14,820 nt of DNA from CAZGDV01 sp964524995 (GCA_964524995.1 CAZGDV010000066.1:1-14820), one strand, 5' to 3'. Counted from the first letter of the stretch, positions 1-7,507 are shown. The notes: a model not told the origin generated them from the letters alone. Numbers and translations are program-made.

Positions 1-1
1 A

Positions 2-634
2 GGGGACAAGATCAACGCCCAGGTGGCGAACACGGTGGTTCAGGTCTGCTCGGAGCCGCCGACGGTCTCCGTGGCGCTGAACAAGGGCAACCTGACACAC
101 GAGTACGTGAAGGACAGCAAGGTGTTCGCAGCGTCCATCTTGTGTCAGGATGCGCCGCTCAGCCTCATCGGCAAGTTCGGGTTCAAGTCGGGGAGGGATG
201 AGAACAAGTTCGAGGGCGTGGACTACAAGATAGGGGTGACCGGCGCACCGATCATCCTGGAACATGCCGTGGCCTACGTGGAGGCCAAGGTCATCAACCA
301 GGTGGATGTCAATACACACACCATCTTCATTGGGGAGCTGGTGGCCGGGGAGGTCCTGCAGGACACCGAGCCCATGACATATGCCCACTACCACAAGGTA
401 AAACGGGGCACGACCCCGAAGACGGCACCATCCTACGTGCCCGAGACAGAGAAGAAGGAGGGGAAACCAGAGATGGCTAAGTACAAATGCAGCGTCTGCG
501 GCTACGTTTACGATCCCGAGAAAGGCGACCCCGAGAGCAGCACGCCGCCCGGCACCGCCTTCGAGGACCTGCCTGACGACTGGACGTGCCCGGTCTGCGG
601 GGCGAGCAAAGACCAGTTCGAGAAACAAGGCTAG
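2..634 (+). CDS. hrb: High-molecular-weight rubredoxin / NADH:rubredoxin oxidoreductase (5' end outside window)
   Basis: The gene is partial: the reading frame is open to the left edge, and the first visible codons (G-D-K-I-N-A-Q) belong to the conserved core of the flavin domain, so the true start lies a few dozen codons upstream. Visible residues 1 to about 145 form a flavin-reductase-like FMN-binding domain, with the family's FGFKSGRD and EPMTYAHYHKVKRG blocks. A Glu/Lys-rich linker follows. A C-terminal rubredoxin starts at the Met encoded at 473, with its iron ligands in CSVCGY and CPVCGA. Family knowledge: Hrb takes electrons from NADH through FMN to its rubredoxin centre and passes them to the flavodiiron protein FprA in the cytoplasm. 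An FprA gene lies at 7521-8702, which supports the assignment. A GTG at 23 is only an internal codon. Stop is TAG. A possible internal start for the rubredoxin domain is listed separately. Confidence 0.93.
   Translation, partial: GDKINAQVANTVVQVCSEPPTVSVALNKGNLTHEYVKDSKVFAASILCQDAPLSLIGKFGFKSGRDENKFEGVDYKIGVTGAPIILEHAVAYVEAKVINQVDVNTHTIFIGELVAGEVLQDTEPMTYAHYHKVKRGTTPKTAPSYVPETEKKEGKPEMAKYKCSVCGYVYDPEKGDPESSTPPGTAFEDLPDDWTCPVCGASKDQFEKQG
455..475 (+). promoter_or_regulatory. Possible internal ribosome binding site and start for a free rubredoxin
   Basis: AAGGAGG at 455-461 precedes an in-frame ATG at 473 by 11 bases. Translation from this ATG would give a 53-residue protein starting MAKYKCSVCGY, which is how stand-alone rubredoxins normally begin. 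The same bases encode the Glu/Lys linker of the fusion, whose codons naturally resemble a Shine-Dalgarno, so it may be accidental. Confidence 0.35.
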
Positions 635-679
635 TACGCGAGTCCCATTGGCGGGCTGTGGATGAGGAGGTGATTCGTC

Positions 680-835
680 ATGGCGCGTCATCGGCCCAGT
701 CTAAGGGCGGTATTCACCAACATGCAGGCACCTATGCCCCTGAGGCGGAAGCTCTGGCTCGTGGTCCGTAACAACTGGATCAAGATCAGTACGGCCAGCT
801 CCTGCTGCGGGCACTACGGTGAGCCGGGGTGCTGA
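680..835 (+). CDS. Small Cys-rich protein with C-terminal CCGHYGEPGC motif (candidate selenoprotein if UGA 833-835 is read through)
   Basis: ATG at 680 is preceded by GGAGGT (666-671) at ideal spacing, and the frame runs 51 codons to TGA at 833-835. The product has a basic N-terminus, an aromatic/hydrophobic stretch (KLWLVVRNNWIKIS, about residues 24-37), and ends in SSCCGHYGEPGC, three Cys plus a His that look metal- or redox-binding. I recall short uncharacterised proteins with this kind of ending in Chloroflexota and Actinobacteria but know no function. The gene begins 45 bases after hrb and probably shares its transcript. Oddity: the frame continues beyond the TGA for 20 more codons with an alternating-His tail, and a perfect hairpin lies right after the TGA (see separate entries). 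The product is either a 51-residue protein or a 72-residue protein with selenocysteine at position 52. I am confident of the gene, not of its true end. Confidence 0.7.
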   Translation: MARHRPSLRAVFTNMQAPMPLRRKLWLVVRNNWIKISTASSCCGHYGEPGC

Positions 836-898
836 CAGGTCTACGACGAGGGACTGGTGCAGTCCCACAATCACGATCATAACCACAGCCACTCCTGA
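833..898 (+). other. In-frame extension after UGA with His-rich tail (possible Sec plus 20 residues)
   Basis: After the TGA at 833-835 the same frame reads 20 sense codons to a second TGA at 896-898. The last eleven residues are SHNHDHNHSHS, a regular His-x-His pattern typical of metal-binding tails and unlikely in random GC-rich sequence. If UGA encodes selenocysteine the local motif would be PGC-Sec. Alternatives are chance, or a fossil of a longer ancestor truncated by mutation to UGA. Confidence 0.4.
850..866 (+). promoter_or_regulatory. Candidate bacterial SECIS hairpin downstream of UGA
   Basis: GGGACTG (850-856) pairs perfectly with CAGTCCC (860-866), leaving a GTG loop; opening the top pair gives a GGTGC loop on six pairs. 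The loop begins about 20 bases after the UGA at 833-835. Bacterial SECIS elements are short stems just downstream of the UGA, inside the coding region, with G and U in the apical loop, so position and loop both fit. No T-run follows, which argues against a terminator. No selenocysteine-pathway gene is visible in the window, so this remains a candidate. Confidence 0.4.
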
Positions 899-915
899 CG
901 CCGCGGGGCGACGGG

Positions 916-944
916 TTGGCAAAGGCCCTGTGGTGCTACATAAT
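916..944 (+). promoter_or_regulatory. Sigma-70-type promoter for the tandem ferritin-like gene
   Basis: TTGGCA (916-921) and CATAAT (939-944) are separated by exactly 17 bases; each box matches consensus at five of six positions. Predicted transcription start is near 951, giving a leader of about 36 bases before the ATG at 987. It lies just after the small Cys-rich gene. Confidence 0.6.
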
Positions 945-986
945 AGCCGGGGCGTTTCGCCACCCAATCCTATTGCGGAGGCTTCA

Positions 987-1826
987 ATGGACAACGACAA
1001 GGCAATCCAGATGCTGAACCAGGACCTGATGGGGGAGCACGCTGCCATCATACAGTACCTCAACCATGCGTACGCCATGGGCGAGGGCGAAATGACGTGC
1101 GAGATCGAGGCCATCGCTCGCGAGGAGATGCGCCACTTCGATTGGCTCGCGGAGACGATCGTTGGGCTCGGCGGCGAGATCAACCTCAACCGGGGCGACA
1201 TGCGTGCGGGAGGCGAGGCGGTCTCCGAATGGATGCAGAACGACGTGCTCTTGGAACAGGACGCCATCACGCTCTACGAGCAGCATATCGCAGCAATCGA
1301 CGACCCCAAGATCAAGCGCCTGCTGAGGCGGATACTGTCGGACGAGAAATCACACAAGGGCGATTTCGAGCACTTCGTCGAGAAGTCCAAGAAAGAGGGG
1401 CTCAAGGACCTCAGGGGCTCGCACAAGGACAAGGTCACGAAGGTCCTGGACTGGGGTATAGAGCACGAGTACACGGTTGTCCTGCAGTACCTGCTGCACT
1501 CCTACATGATGAAGGACGAGGAGGCGAGTGAGGAGATGCAGGACCAGGCCATAAACGAGATGCAGCATCTGGGGTGGCTCGCCGAGGAGCTTGTTGGCGG
1601 AGGTGGCTCGCCCGAGATCGAGCATACGGCGATAGACCAGTCCACGAATCCGGTCGACATGCTCCGGGCCGACATCGAGATCGAGAAGAAGGTAGCTGCT
1701 GAGTACGATCGAGCCGCCAAGGAGATAGACGATCCGGGCTTGCGCAAGCTGCTCATTCGAATAAGGGACCACGAGATCTACCACACAGAGCTGTTCACAG
1801 ACCTCCTCAAGGACGCGGGAGGCTAG
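987..1826 (+). CDS. Tandem ferritin-like (bacterioferritin-type) diiron protein
   Basis: The 279-residue product consists of two similar ferritin-like four-helix domains, about residues 1-145 and 150-279. Both keep a full set of likely diiron ligands. Domain 1 has E17 (GEH), E47-x2-H50 (EEMRH), a Glu in LLEQDAI and DEKSH. Domain 2 has the Glu of EHEY, EMQH, a Glu in EIEKKVAAEY and HEIYH. Family knowledge: such domains oxidise Fe(II), storing iron or removing peroxide; bacterioferritin subunits usually carry only one domain. The start is ATG 987 because GCGGAGG lies just upstream, a promoter lies at 916-944, and similarity to ferritins begins here. The frame stays open upstream to 819 but that stretch is low-complexity and not protein-like. 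Cytoplasmic: no signal peptide or membrane segment. Exact substrate and assembly are unknown; no rubredoxin domain is present. Confidence 0.88.
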   Translation: MDNDKAIQMLNQDLMGEHAAIIQYLNHAYAMGEGEMTCEIEAIAREEMRHFDWLAETIVGLGGEINLNRGDMRAGGEAVSEWMQNDVLLEQDAITLYEQHIAAIDDPKIKRLLRRILSDEKSHKGDFEHFVEKSKKEGLKDLRGSHKDKVTKVLDWGIEHEYTVVLQYLLHSYMMKDEEASEEMQDQAINEMQHLGWLAEELVGGGGSPEIEHTAIDQSTNPVDMLRADIEIEKKVAAEYDRAAKEIDDPGLRKLLIRIRDHEIYHTELFTDLLKDAGG

Positions 1827-2064
1827 GCCTGGGCCTGCAACGATAGACACCATCAGGCGCGCATGTGGCGGGCGGCGAACCGCGATTCAGGCGAGCGGAT
1901 CACGCGGCGTAGTCTGATCCTGTGGCTGCGACCCTGTATGGCCCGCCTGCTACTCGATTAGTCGTTATGCGGGCGGACAACCATCGAGTCTGCCAGCTAC
2001 ATCCTCCCTAGGCCCAGGCAGGGTCACTAACAACAAGCCAGCACCCATTGCCGATTCACAGATC
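1827..2064. other. Intergenic region upstream of copA, no gene seen
   Basis: No protein-like frame with a ribosome site is visible. There is an imperfect GC hairpin (CCGCG at 1880-1884 with CGCGG at 1903-1907) and a loose dyad CCCT (2006-2009) / AGGG (2020-2023), but no clear promoter or known copper-regulator operator. Confidence 0.5.
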
Positions 2065-2081
2065 AGAAGGTGACACCAGTG
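2065..2081 (+). promoter_or_regulatory. Ribosome binding site and GTG start that decide the copA start
   Basis: AGAAGGTG at 2065-2072 is spaced 6 bases from GTG 2079. The earlier in-frame GTG at 2070 overlaps this Shine-Dalgarno and has none of its own. From 2079 the product begins MATDPICGM, the usual beginning of an N-terminal YHS domain. Confidence 0.6.
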
Positions 2082-4931
2082 GCAACTGACCCCATCTGCG
2101 GAATGGAAGTAGACGAGAAGACGGCCCTCAGCGCCGAGTACGAGGGCAAGACCTACTACTTCTGCAGCCCCGGCTGCCGCGAGCAGTTCCTGGCCGAGCG
2201 CGGGCTCGGCACCCAGAGGGCCGACGGCGGCACCACGCCGGATGCGGGCCCAGGCCCCGGCACAGCCAAGACAACGCTCTCCATCGAAGGCATGCACTGT
2301 GCATCCTGCGCGGCGAACACTGAGAGCGCGCTGAACAAGGTTGAAGGTGTACAGAAGGCCACAGTCAACTTCGGCACCGAGAAGGCATACGTAGAGTATG
2401 ACCCCGACAGGGTGTCCCTTGCCGACCTGCAGGACGCCGTCGGGCGCGCCGGTTACAGCGCGACGCCGGTTGACGAGGCAGCCACCGGCGTAGAGAGAGC
2501 CTCTCTCCAGATTCTGGGCATGGACTGCGCCGCCTGCGCGGCCAACATCGAGAGAGAGCTCAACGACCTGGACGGCGTGGACAGGGCATCGGTCAATTTC
2601 GCGACCGAGAAGGCATATGTCGAGTACGATCCACGGGTTGTAGGGCCGGACGCGCTCAAGGGAGTGATCGAGGATGCGGGCTTCGGCGTGCTCGAGGGTC
2701 AGGCCGAGACCCTGAATCTGAGGGTTATCGGCATGGACAACGCCCACTGCCTTGGTACGGTCGACGCAGCCCTGAACGCTGTCCCCGGCATCCTCTCCAG
2801 GCAGCTCTTCCTCAACGAGCACGCGGTCATATCGTTCGACCCCCTGCTGACCAACCATGAGACCATCAAGAAGGCGATACGCGATGCCGGATACACGCCC
2901 GTTGAAGAGGGAACCGCCGACCGCGAGCAGGAGGCACGAGGCCGCGAGATTAGGTCTCTTAAGCTCAAGGTCGCCGCTGCTGCTGCCTTCGGGATTCCGC
3001 TGCTGTACTTCGCCATGGGCCATCACGTGGGCCTGCCCCTGCCCGACCTCAGCGACAGCACCATGGCGCTGCTCCAACTGCTGCTTACCACACCCATCAT
3101 TCTCGTCGGCTACCGCTTCTACACGGTGGGCATCCGCTCCGTATTCAAGAACCGCAGCGCCAGCATGGACACGCTGGTAGCGCTCGGTACGGGGACAGCC
3201 TACCTGTACAGTCTTGCCTCCTCGATCCTCATATGGAGCGGCAACACCAGCTACGGAACCGGAGACCTCTACTACGAGGTCGCCGGCCTGCTGATCGTAT
3301 TCATTCTCCTGGGACGCCTGCTGGAGTCCCTTGCAAAGGGCAGAACCTCTGCCTCCATCCGCAAGCTCGCGGCCCTGCAGCCGAAAACGGCACTCGTGCT
3401 CCGAGAGGGCTCCGAGCTCGAGCTGCCCGTCGAGGATGTCGTTGTCGGAGACGAGGTCATAGTCAAGCCGGGAGGGGCTATCCCCGTGGACGGCGTAGTG
3501 CTAGAGGGCAGCTCTGCGATAGATCAGTCCCTGCTCACCGGTGAGAGCATACCCGTTGAGAAGAGCGCCGGCGAAGAGGTCATCGGGGGCACCATCAACA
3601 GGACCGGCTGGCTCAAGCTCCGGGCCGCCAAAGTGGGGAGAGACACAGCCCTCGCTCAGATCGTGAGGCTGGTCGAGGAAGCTCAGGGAAGCAAGGCCCC
3701 GGTGCAGCGCCTGGCGGACAGGGTCGCCGCGTATTTCGTTCCGATCGTCCTCGGCATCGGGCTGATCGCGTTCATCGCATGGTACGCCTCCGGCGCCGGG
3801 TTGATATTCGCGCTCACCGTGTTCATCGCGGTCGTGATCGTCGCCTGTCCCTGCGCACTCGGCCTCGCCACGCCGACAGCGATAATCATGGGAACGGGCC
3901 TCGGTGCGGAGAACGGCATCCTCATCAAGGACGCGGAGACTCTGGAGAAGGCGTGCGCCGTGGACACGATCGTCTTCGACAAGACGGGCACGTTGACCCG
4001 GGGCCGGCCCGAGGTTACCGACGTCATCCCTATCTCAAACCCGACGACCGCCGACGATGTGCTAAGGCTGGCGGCAGCAGCGGAGAAGCGCTCCGAGCAC
4101 CACCTGAGTGAGGCTATCGTGAGGAACGCCGGATCGCGCGGCATAGACATCCCCGATGTGACCAGCTTCACGTCGACACCCGGACAGGGCGTCGAGGCCG
4201 CATGGAACGGCAAGACGGTCATCGTCGCCAACCGGAAGATGATGAACGCCAGGGGCATAGATGTAACGGCAGTCGAGTCCCGGCTGGCGGAGCTGGAGGG
4301 GCAAGGCAAGACCGTCGTCCTGGTGGCTGCGGGAGGCAAGCTAGCCGGAGCGATCGCCGTGGCAGACGTACCCAAGGAATCCGCCAAGGAGACCGTGGCC
4401 CAGCTCAAGCGAACGGGCAGGCGGGTCTTCATGATCACGGGCGACAACCACAGGGCCGCTGAGAGCGTGGGCCGGGAGCTGGGTATCGAGAACATCCTGG
4501 CCGAGGTCCTGCCCGAGGACAAGGCTGCGGAGATCAAGAAGCTCCAGGACTCCGGTCACAGGGTTGCCATGGTCGGAGACGGGGTCAATGACGCGCCTGC
4601 CCTGACTCAGGCCGACGTAGGCATCGCCATCGGCTCCGGCACCGACGTCGCGATAGAGTCGGGAGGTGTGGTGCTGGTCAAGGACGACCTGCGAGACGTC
4701 GCAAGCACGTTTGACCTGAGCTGCTACACCATGCGCAAGATCAGGCAGAACCTGTTCTGGGCCTTCTTCTACAACTCGGTGGGGATACCGATCGCCGCCG
4801 GCATACTTTACCCCTTCTTCGAGATCACGCTGAATCCCATAATCGCCGGCATCGCTATGGCCTTCAGCTCGGTGAGCGTCGTCACCAACTCGCTGAGCAT
4901 GCGGAGATACCGAATCAAGACAAGCGCCTAG
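2079..4931 (+). CDS. copA: Cu+-exporting P1B-type ATPase with N-terminal YHS domain
   Basis: The 950-residue integral membrane pump exports monovalent copper (or silver) from the cytoplasm using ATP. Domain order: a YHS metal-binding domain (about residues 1-40, DPICGM and FCSPGC); HMA 1 with GMHCASC near 71-77; HMA 2 with GMDCAAC near 147-153; a third HMA-like domain near 215-280 whose motif is GMDNAHC, so the first metal Cys is lost; then membrane helices and catalytic domains. The membrane CPC is near residue 590 (ACPCALG), the phosphorylated Asp near 634 (DKTGTLT), and the hinge GDGVNDAP near 833. A late helix carries YN and the final helix MAFSS, the Cu+ class (P1B-1) signature. Oddity: the usual SEHP nucleotide-binding motif reads SEHH (about 672-675). 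The gene ends 16 bases before the rubrerythrin-like gene, so the two are probably cotranscribed. A copper role is very likely; silver as co-substrate is possible. Confidence 0.95.
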   Translation: MATDPICGMEVDEKTALSAEYEGKTYYFCSPGCREQFLAERGLGTQRADGGTTPDAGPGPGTAKTTLSIEGMHCASCAANTESALNKVEGVQKATVNFGTEKAYVEYDPDRVSLADLQDAVGRAGYSATPVDEAATGVERASLQILGMDCAACAANIERELNDLDGVDRASVNFATEKAYVEYDPRVVGPDALKGVIEDAGFGVLEGQAETLNLRVIGMDNAHCLGTVDAALNAVPGILSRQLFLNEHAVISFDPLLTNHETIKKAIRDAGYTPVEEGTADREQEARGREIRSLKLKVAAAAAFGIPLLYFAMGHHVGLPLPDLSDSTMALLQLLLTTPIILVGYRFYTVGIRSVFKNRSASMDTLVALGTGTAYLYSLASSILIWSGNTSYGTGDLYYEVAGLLIVFILLGRLLESLAKGRTSASIRKLAALQPKTALVLREGSELELPVEDVVVGDEVIVKPGGAIPVDGVVLEGSSAIDQSLLTGESIPVEKSAGEEVIGGTINRTGWLKLRAAKVGRDTALAQIVRLVEEAQGSKAPVQRLADRVAAYFVPIVLGIGLIAFIAWYASGAGLIFALTVFIAVVIVACPCALGLATPTAIIMGTGLGAENGILIKDAETLEKACAVDTIVFDKTGTLTRGRPEVTDVIPISNPTTADDVLRLAAAAEKRSEHHLSEAIVRNAGSRGIDIPDVTSFTSTPGQGVEAAWNGKTVIVANRKMMNARGIDVTAVESRLAELEGQGKTVVLVAAGGKLAGAIAVADVPKESAKETVAQLKRTGRRVFMITGDNHRAAESVGRELGIENILAEVLPEDKAAEIKKLQDSGHRVAMVGDGVNDAPALTQADVGIAIGSGTDVAIESGGVVLVKDDLRDVASTFDLSCYTMRKIRQNLFWAFFYNSVGIPIAAGILYPFFEITLNPIIAGIAMAFSSVSVVTNSLSMRRYRIKTSA

Positions 4932-4947
4932 AAAGGAGATCGAGATC

Positions 4948-5463
4948 ATGAACGAACTGGAGGCACTGACTCTGGCCCTGGAGAGGGAGCACGAGGCGAA
5001 CAAGTACTACTCAGACGCGGCCGACAAGACCACGAGTGCCAGCGCCAAAAAGACGTTCTCGTGGCTGGCGTCGGAGGAGCAGGGGCACATCAAGATACTG
5101 GATAAGCTGTGCGGGCAGCTCAAGGAGAGCGGCAAGTGGCTGACGGAGCAGGAGTGGTGCGCCTGCGGCGACATAGCCAGTCCGGTGCAGTGCTCCGAGT
5201 TCCCATCGAGTTCGGAGGCCAAAGCCGAGTTCGCCGAGAACGCCACCGAGTTGGACATCATCAGGAAGGCGATAGAGGACGAGCGCGAGGCCGCCAAGTA
5301 CTACGCAGACCTCGCCGAGAAGACATCCGACGCCGGCGGCAAGGACATGCTCAACAAGCTGTCGGCGATTGAGCAGGGGCACCTCGACCTGCTGGAAGAG
5401 GAATACGAGTGGCTCAGCAAGTCCAAGGCCATGTTCACCATTCACCGTTTCGGTATTCATTGA
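4948..5463 (+). CDS. Rubrerythrin-like diiron (ferritin-family) protein lacking rubredoxin domain
   Basis: The product has 171 residues, with AAGGAG a few bases before ATG 4948. Two repeated helix-pair units each supply a Glu and an E-x2-H: E16 region (EREHEANKYY) with E44-Q-G-H47, then IEDEREAAKYY with IEQGHLDLL. This is the diiron site pattern of rubrerythrin-type ferritin-like proteins. Between the halves lies a Cys-containing loop (WCACGDIASPVQC). The C-terminal rubredoxin domain of classical rubrerythrin is absent, so electrons must come from a separate donor such as Hrb or the ferredoxin at 9533. Family role: reduction of hydrogen peroxide or iron oxidation in the cytoplasm of anaerobes. 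It follows copA by 16 bases; acetyl-CoA synthetase starts 73 bases after it. Confidence 0.88.
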   Translation: MNELEALTLALEREHEANKYYSDAADKTTSASAKKTFSWLASEEQGHIKILDKLCGQLKESGKWLTEQEWCACGDIASPVQCSEFPSSSEAKAEFAENATELDIIRKAIEDEREAAKYYADLAEKTSDAGGKDMLNKLSAIEQGHLDLLEEEYEWLSKSKAMFTIHRFGIH

Positions 5464-5536
5464 GGGCAGGGATAGCGATCGAAGGATTACCCGACGAGTT
5501 GAAGAGCACAGCGGAGGCATTCCAGGAAGTAGAACA

Positions 5537-7507
5537 ATGACCGAGGTTGGTGCATCGGATAGCGCGAGTTCACTGCCGACGGCTTCGAGGATATGGCCCT
5601 CCAAGCGTCATGCCGAGATGCACGAGAGGTCGCTTCAGGACCCCGAGCGGTTCTGGGCCGATGAAGCCAGGAAGCTCGACTGGTATAAGACCTGGGACAA
5701 GGTACTGGACTGGAACCCGCCATACGCAAGGTGGTTCGTCGGCGGCAAGCTCAACGCTTCCTTCCAGTGCCTGGACCGTCACGTCAAGACGTGGCGCAGG
5801 AGCAAGGTGGCGATCTATTGGGAAGGCGAGCCCGGCGAGACGCGAGTGTTGAGCTATTCAACGCTCTATCGCGAAGTGAACCGCTTCGCCTCGGTCCTGA
5901 AGAACCTGGGTGTGAAGGACGGAGACCGGGTGGCGCTATATCTGCCCATGATCCCGGAGCTGCCGATATTCATGCTCGCCTGCGCCCGTATCGGCGCTGT
6001 TCACACGGTGATCTTCTCCGGCTTCAGCGCACAGGCTATCTGTGACCGTGTCGGCGACACGCAGGCAAAGGTGATAGTCACCGCCGACGGCGGCTATCGT
6101 CGAGGAAAGGTGGTCGCCCTCAAGCAGATAGTAGACGACGCCGTGGGCATATGTCCGTCGGTCGAGAAGGTCATCGTGGTCAAGAGAACAGGCGAGCCGG
6201 TGCCCATGACCGATGGCCGTGACCTGTGGCTGTCCGACCTGCTGGAGGACGCAGACAAATACGTGCGCCCCGAGCCATTGGAGTCCACCCACCCTCTGTA
6301 CATCCTCTACACCTCGGGGACCACGGGGAAGCCCAAGGGCGTTGTACACAGTACAGGCGGGTACATGGTCTACAACCACTCGGGCTATGAATGGGTCTTC
6401 GACATCAAAGAGGAGTCGGTCTACTGGTGCACCGCCGACGTCGGCTGGGTAACCGGACACAGCCAGATAGTCTACGCTCCACTCTCTCACGGCGCTGCAA
6501 TCGTGCTATACGAAGGAGCACCGGACTACCCCACGATCGACCGGTGGTGGGACATCATCGAGAAGTACGGCGTCAGCATCTTTTACACATCGCCAACAGC
6601 CATACGCATGTTCATGCGACACGGCGAGGAGATACCTCGAGGTCACGACCTGTCCAGCCTGGAGCTGCTCGGCAGCGTCGGTGAGCCCATCAATCCCGAG
6701 GCGTGGCACTGGTACTACAAGCACGTGGGCGGTGAGCGCTGTCCGATCGTCGATACCTGGTGGCAGACGGAGACGGGCGGGATAATGATGTCCCCGACCA
6801 TAGGGATCGAGCCCATCCCTCTCAAGCCGGGATCGACCACCTTCCCGCTACCGGGGGTGGATGCCGTAGTCGTGGATGCCAACGGCAACGAAGTGCGGAG
6901 GGGAGAGACCGGCTTCCTCATCATCAGGAAGCCCTGGCCGGGCATGTTGATGGACGTCTACGGCGACCCCGAGCGGTACAAGGAAGCCTACTGGTCCCGC
7001 TATCCGGGTGCCTATTACACCGGCGACTTCGCGATGCGGGACGAGGAGGGTTACTTCTGGCTGCTGGGCCGGGCCGACGAGGTACTGAAGATAGCCGGTC
7101 ACCGCATAGGCACTGCGGAGCTGGAGGATGCGGCGGTGGCGCACCCGGCGGTGAGCGAGGCGGCGGTCGCAGCGAAGCCGGACGAAGTCAAGGGCGAGAC
7201 GTTCGTCCTGTTCGTAACGCTGAAGGACAGCGCACAGGCTTCACCCGAGCTCAGAAAGGACATAGGAGACCACCTGCGTCGCTCCATCGGACCGATCGCC
7301 ACGCCGGACGAGGTATACTTCGTCGACTCGTTGCCCAAGACGCGGAGCGGCAAGATCATGCGCAGGGTGATCAAGGCTGTTGCCCTTGACCAGAGTCTCG
7401 GCGATCTGACCACCCTCGAGGATGAGGGGTCGGTAAGCGAGCTGAAGAGGGCATATGCATCCCTCAAAGGTGCAGCTGACAGCACGCCCCCTGTCGACAA
7501 GCGCTAG
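5537..7507 (+). CDS. acs: Acetyl-CoA synthetase (AMP-forming)
   Basis: The enzyme activates acetate to acetyl-CoA via acetyl-AMP, using ATP and CoA. At 656 residues it has the usual family length. Visible signatures: the P-loop YTSGTTGKPKG (residue 258 onward); DTWWQTETGG, where the second Trp (about 409) is the residue that restricts the pocket to acetate in characterised Acs; YYTGDFA and GRADEVLKIAGHRIG at the domain hinge; and PKTRSGKIMRR near the C-terminus, whose Lys (about 606) is the catalytic lysine silenced by acetylation in characterised enzymes. ATG 5537 is chosen because AGGAAG lies just upstream and similarity to Acs starts there; the open frame reaches back to 5369 but overlaps the preceding gene. 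fprA begins 13 bases downstream, so the two are very likely cotranscribed. A propionyl-CoA synthetase is the main alternative, made less likely by the Trp. Confidence 0.95.
   Translation: MTEVGASDSASSLPTASRIWPSKRHAEMHERSLQDPERFWADEARKLDWYKTWDKVLDWNPPYARWFVGGKLNASFQCLDRHVKTWRRSKVAIYWEGEPGETRVLSYSTLYREVNRFASVLKNLGVKDGDRVALYLPMIPELPIFMLACARIGAVHTVIFSGFSAQAICDRVGDTQAKVIVTADGGYRRGKVVALKQIVDDAVGICPSVEKVIVVKRTGEPVPMTDGRDLWLSDLLEDADKYVRPEPLESTHPLYILYTSGTTGKPKGVVHSTGGYMVYNHSGYEWVFDIKEESVYWCTADVGWVTGHSQIVYAPLSHGAAIVLYEGAPDYPTIDRWWDIIEKYGVSIFYTSPTAIRMFMRHGEEIPRGHDLSSLELLGSVGEPINPEAWHWYYKHVGGERCPIVDTWWQTETGGIMMSPTIGIEPIPLKPGSTTFPLPGVDAVVVDANGNEVRRGETGFLIIRKPWPGMLMDVYGDPERYKEAYWSRYPGAYYTGDFAMRDEEGYFWLLGRADEVLKIAGHRIGTAELEDAAVAHPAVSEAAVAAKPDEVKGETFVLFVTLKDSAQASPELRKDIGDHLRRSIGPIATPDEVYFVDSLPKTRSGKIMRRVIKAVALDQSLGDLTTLEDEGSVSELKRAYASLKGAADSTPPVDKR

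Noticed and set aside
850..866. Hairpin read as a terminator of the small Cys-rich gene
   Set aside because: The stem is short and followed by ACAATC rather than a T-run, and it lies within an open frame; a SECIS-like role fits better, though unproven.
819..986. Upstream extension of the tandem ferritin frame to 819
   Set aside because: The translated stretch is Thr/Arg-rich and unlike ferritins, overlaps the small Cys-rich gene, and contains the promoter at 916-944; ATG 987 has a good ribosome site.
2006..2023. CCCT...AGGG dyad as a copper-repressor (CsoR-type) operator upstream of copA
   Set aside because: The arms are only four bases and there is no convincing promoter beside them.
1965..3077. 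Long open frame on the - strand across the copA start (370 codons)
   Set aside because: It is antisense to a clear, conserved gene; long antisense frames are common in GC-rich DNA and this one shows no recognisable domain.
5369..5536. Upstream extension of the acs frame to 5369
   Set aside because: It overlaps the rubrerythrin-like gene out of frame, and the translation is not Acs-like until ATG 5537.
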